A stretch of 64,000 bases of DNA. Origin: an uncultured Saprospiraceae bacterium. GTDB lineage: Bacteria; Bacteroidota; Bacteroidia; Chitinophagales; Saprospiraceae. Of this stretch, positions 61,355 to 64,000 are shown in pieces; the first letter of the stretch is position 1; the number at the start of each line of letters is the position of its first letter. A program made the position numbers and the translations under genes. Where the stretch lies: contig CALLWB010000081.1 of assembly GCA_938016265.1 (NCBI GenBank), positions 27,736-91,735 on the forward strand, in the 5' to 3' direction. The notes under the pieces are model-generated. The model was not told where the DNA came from. It ran no database searches and saw only the letters and a program-made list of their open reading frames with translations.

Positions 61355-62239
61355 TTATTCTATTTTTTTACGTTGAAGAACGGGTATTTTCATCGTTTTG
61401 CTAGGAGTGGTTAATACCTTTGTAGAGGCCGGAGTAACCACTCTTCTCATTGTTCTTGTGCCATACTCTTGTTGTTTAGAAGCTGATTGGACGATTTTAG
61501 TCGTGGCGGGTGTCTTAACGACATATCTGGTAGTTATCTCATGTTCTGCTGGGAATTCAGTTTCTTTTATAATAAAAACCTCTCTCCCGTTTTCCATTGT
61601 TTTGGTAGTATCAACCTGCTTTGATCCTTCTTTCAATAATACCTTAGTGGTTATTGTGTCATAAACTGGTGGCACTTGTTTTATTCGATAGATAGGCCCT
61701 ATCTCATATTGCTCTGAAACGGTTTCATACACCGCAGGAATCACCTCTAATCTAGTGGCCGTTCCATCCGATACGCTGAAGGTTTTTTCGACCATTTCGT
61801 ATTTAGATGCCTTGCCAAAGATTGGTTGAAACAGGACCTCCTGTTCATTTTCTTGATTTACAACAGTTTCATAACCAAGAAACTTATTTTTTGTAGCCAT
61901 CAATCGAAAAAATAAGGGGTCTGAGAAATCCATAACTTCTAATTTATTACCAACATTTACAGCCGCTCTAGTATCTGGTCGTGTATCTTGGTAATATAAC
62001 ATTGGAAAACCGTTTACTTCAAAGGTCAAAAGAGGGGAAGGGTATTCACAAGGAATCTTAAATTCACCAGACGAGTTTGTAACCACACTATTCTCAGCAC
62101 CCAACTCGCATACTTTTACCCCATAGATTGGATTATTCGTATCATCTAAGAATACGCCTCTTATTTCACGATTGCTAAATTCCTGTGCAGCAATTATTTG
62201 AGCGATGAACATTAGCAGTATTAAAATTAAATTTTTCAT
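61355..62239 (-). CDS. Secreted protein with carboxypeptidase-regulatory domain and P-A-Y repeats
   Basis: The start at 62239 (MKNLILILLMFIAQIIAAQ) gives a clear signal peptide; 62278 would add 13 residues ahead of it. Residues 25-100 form a CarboxypepD_reg-like sandwich: REIRGVFLDDTNNPIYGVKV, VTNSSGEFKIPCEY. The rest has repeated short units: VIPAVYETVSEQYEIG, VPPVYDTITTKVLLKEG, and FPAEHEITTRYVVKTPATTK. Similar P-A-x-Y-x-T repeats occur in Saprospiria outer-membrane proteins. The C-terminus is basic (TMKIPVLQRKKIE). There is no TonB-dependent receptor barrel or sorting tail, so it is probably a periplasmic or surface protein. Role unknown. Confidence 0.75.
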   Translation of the reverse strand: MKNLILILLMFIAQIIAAQEFSNREIRGVFLDDTNNPIYGVKVCELGAENSVVTNSSGEFKIPCEYPSPLLTFEVNGFPMLYYQDTRPDTRAAVNVGNKLEVMDFSDPLFFRLMATKNKFLGYETVVNQENEQEVLFQPIFGKASKYEMVEKTFSVSDGTATRLEVIPAVYETVSEQYEIGPIYRIKQVPPVYDTITTKVLLKEGSKQVDTTKTMENGREVFIIKETEFPAEHEITTRYVVKTPATTKIVQSASKQQEYGTRTMRRVVTPASTKVLTTPSKTMKIPVLQRKKIE

Positions 62240-63037
62240 AATTCGAAATTTTAGGCTTCGATAAGTATACGAATCCAATTCACACCCATTTCTAAGTGTT
62301 CTGGTTTTTAAAAATTGGTGATATCAGATTATCGTCTTGTTTACAAAGAGCTACTTATTCTTTTACAAGTCGGAAATAGAGGTGTACGTTTGTTGGTTCA
62401 GTTCTATTAACGAGAACTAAATCCGAAAAGGTTGGTTAAATCTAATTAATAAATTCATTGACTTACCGGAAATTGTTGTGAATCAACAGCCCTGTAAAAG
62501 GGGAATAGTAACCACTAATCCCTCAGAACCAAGCAATAAAAGTTAGGAGGAGCAAAATTTCGAGGACGAAGGCACGCTAGTCCCCATTCCAATTATCCCA
62601 ATAAATACGTCAAGTGGTTGCACGTATTTCGCAGCAGACAGGCCTACCACATTAGAACGAAATGTCTGCTCAATGGGATCGCAGGCGACAGTGTTGGGGG
62701 TGGATTTTTGAGTCTTAAAGTAGATGGTCAATCTATGATTGAAAATCGTTAAAAATGGCTGATTATCTTTGAATTATCCTTTCCTATTTGAGCAAATATT
62801 TGTATATTTACATCAATCAATTCAACAGTATTATTGGGAATATCGCAGGAGTGAATTGCCTTCGATTTAAGGTCTTCGGCTAGGAGCAAATGGTTAGTTT
62901 TTCCAGGAGAAATTCTACAGTAAGTTAGTGGTGACATCTGCTAACTCTGTGGAGGTCATAGCAATTGCTGCACAAAATTTAAATTTACAACTGCGTGTAG
63001 TAGCAACAGTTCGCTATTTATTTTTGAAATAAACAAA
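62240..63037. other. Divergent region before the methyltransferase genes
   Basis: About 800 bases with no credible gene. It has a ten-base palindrome AGCAATTGCT at 62960-62969. A -7-like TATTTTTG lies at 63019-63026, 12 bases before the start codon. Two 62-codon frames on the minus strand have no supporting features. Confidence 0.55.
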
Positions 63038-63730
63038 ATGAAAACAAATCTTAAAAATGATTCAGAGCTTGGATGGTCTCCGATTGTCGCAAACAATGCA
63101 ATGAACAGGAAAAGAGTTGCAATCGGTATAAACAGCTATAAGAAGGAAATTAAAATCGATTCAATCAAATTTTTAGAAAAACGAAAAAACGAAAAAATAA
63201 TTCGATGGATGGATTTATGTTGTGGTGAAGGGAACGCTCTTATTCAGGCAGCCAAACATTTTAGCAAGAAAGACTGGAGCGAAAAGGTTGAATTCACTGG
63301 GATAGACCTAGTTGACTTCTTTTCAGAATATGAAGAATCGAAGCACTTAAATTTACTACAGTTAAACCTAGAACATTGGGCACCTAAAGAACGATTTGAC
63401 TTAATTACGATTGTTCATGGATTACACTATGTAGGAGACAAGCTGAAGCTAATTGAAAAGTCAGTCAATACGTTAAAAAATAACGGTCTATTCATTGGTA
63501 ACCTTGATTTAAACAACATTATACTTTTGAATGAAAAGGACCCTGGTTCTACAATAAAGAATTTCTTTAAGGAAACAGGTATCCAGTATAACTCCAGGAC
63601 CAAAATAATCAGCGCTCAGGGAAAGAAGGAAGTGGAAATGCCATTTATCTATTTGGGCGCAGATGATAATGCAGGCCCAAATTATACAGGACAAGCTGCA
63701 GTGAATTCAGTTTATGAAATGCGAGAATAA
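63038..63730 (+). CDS. Class I SAM-dependent methyltransferase
   Basis: SAM motif I is WMDLCCGEGNAL (about residues 57-68), followed by the acidic VEFTGIDLVDFF, motif post-I, and DLITIVHGLHYVGDKLKLI near residue 130. This is the Rossmann-like class I fold. The substrate is unknown. The protein is soluble with no signal peptide. It sits 48 bases upstream of a second methyltransferase, on the same strand; the two probably form an operon that may continue past the window. Confidence 0.85.
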   Translation: MKTNLKNDSELGWSPIVANNAMNRKRVAIGINSYKKEIKIDSIKFLEKRKNEKIIRWMDLCCGEGNALIQAAKHFSKKDWSEKVEFTGIDLVDFFSEYEESKHLNLLQLNLEHWAPKERFDLITIVHGLHYVGDKLKLIEKSVNTLKNNGLFIGNLDLNNIILLNEKDPGSTIKNFFKETGIQYNSRTKIISAQGKKEVEMPFIYLGADDNAGPNYTGQAAVNSVYEMRE

Positions 63731-63778
63731 AGGAGGCCTGTTTGATGTATTCATTAAAAAACAACCAAAAAATAAAAT

Positions 63779-64000
63779 ATGGACATACCAAAAGATTGGA
63801 ATAATCACAATGATTGGAATAAATATTTTGAAGCCAATCCTATTGATTTCGAGGATCTTCCAGACTACAAGCTGAAGGATAGTCTTAGATATTTTTCCGC
63901 AGTAGAAAACAAAAAAGTTTGGATTTCAGGATGTGGGTTGGAACTCAGTCCTTGGCTATTTTCAAATTTAAACTGTGAAGTGTTAGCCACCGATGCTTCC
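63779..64000 (+). CDS. Second methyltransferase, 3' end outside window
   Basis: The 74 visible codons start MDIPKDWNNHNDWNKYFEAN and contain VWISGCGLELSPWLFSNLNC followed by EVLATDAS. This fits class I methyltransferase motif I (GCGLELSP) and the following acidic strand (TD). The gene is cut by the window end, so length and the C-terminal half are unknown. The start ATG is at 63779, 48 bases after the preceding gene's stop. It differs enough from the first methyltransferase to be a different subfamily. Confidence 0.75.
   Translation, partial: MDIPKDWNNHNDWNKYFEANPIDFEDLPDYKLKDSLRYFSAVENKKVWISGCGLELSPWLFSNLNCEVLATDAS

Noticed and set aside
62543..62937. Two minus-strand frames of 62 codons
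   Set aside because: No signal peptide, domain, start-site support or partner; likely chance frames in a leader region.
1..64000. tRNA or rRNA genes
   Set aside because: No cloverleaf or conserved rRNA stretch was recognised on either strand by eye; a dedicated scan could still find one.

Overview
The window looks like chromosome of a Bacteroidota bacterium, most likely a Saprospiria (Lewinella/Saprospiraceae-like) relative. The evidence is type IX secretion system (T9SS) parts (a DUF5103 plug protein, a PorP/SprF-like protein), several proteins with T9SS C-terminal sorting tails, SprB-like adhesion repeats, lipoproteins with LxxC-type lipoboxes, no Shine-Dalgarno leaders, and promoters of the Bacteroidota TTG/TAnnTTTG type. 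No tRNA, rRNA, CRISPR array, transposase or prophage block was seen. This assignment is inferred from gene families only.

Layout. 1-3164: the tail of a leucine-rich-repeat gene, a 514-residue uncharacterised protein behind a palindrome-rich leader, then about 800 bp without genes that holds two related hairpin/terminator elements. 3165-4859: a secreted phage-fibre-like protein with a tail-collar domain and nine HxH motifs. 5050-19378: the centrepiece, a three-gene cassette (DUF1800, DUF1501 with dockerin-like tail, 1024-residue eight-repeat T9SS cargo) present twice in tandem, each copy with its own matching promoter, structured leader and terminator. 19597-24261 (minus strand): DUF3817 membrane protein, metallo-beta-lactamase-like protein, SppA protease and a second uncharacterised protein of the 514-residue type. 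24472-26539: three small secreted proteins, two sharing an undescribed cysteine-containing domain. 26754-31127: FtsK and two LolA-like lipoprotein carriers. 31406-41260: lipoproteins, T9SS plug, an alpha/beta hydrolase, PorP/SprF, and other envelope proteins. 41823-47314: a fibre-like repeat protein, a 15-bp minisatellite and a giant SprB-repeat protein. 47707-51245: folK, deoxynucleoside kinase and a Clp-type AAA+ ATPase. 51776-62239: large surface proteins (beta-helix with carbohydrate-binding domains, ConA-like, OmpA-like, LamG) and a carboxypeptidase-regulatory-domain protein. 63038-64000: two adjacent SAM methyltransferases, the second cut by the window end.

How the genes fit together. 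Most of the window builds or decorates the cell envelope. T9SS proteins would move cargo through the outer membrane, and several of the large secreted proteins are plausible cargo. Five secreted proteins here share one roughly 160-residue module followed by a dockerin-like pair of EF-hand loops, and the 1024-residue partners of the DUF1501 proteins begin with a domain that resembles a cohesin/CBM beta-sandwich. A calcium-dependent surface assembly is therefore a testable idea, not a demonstrated one. The housekeeping genes (ftsK, lolA-like, folK, dNK, sppA) appear intact.
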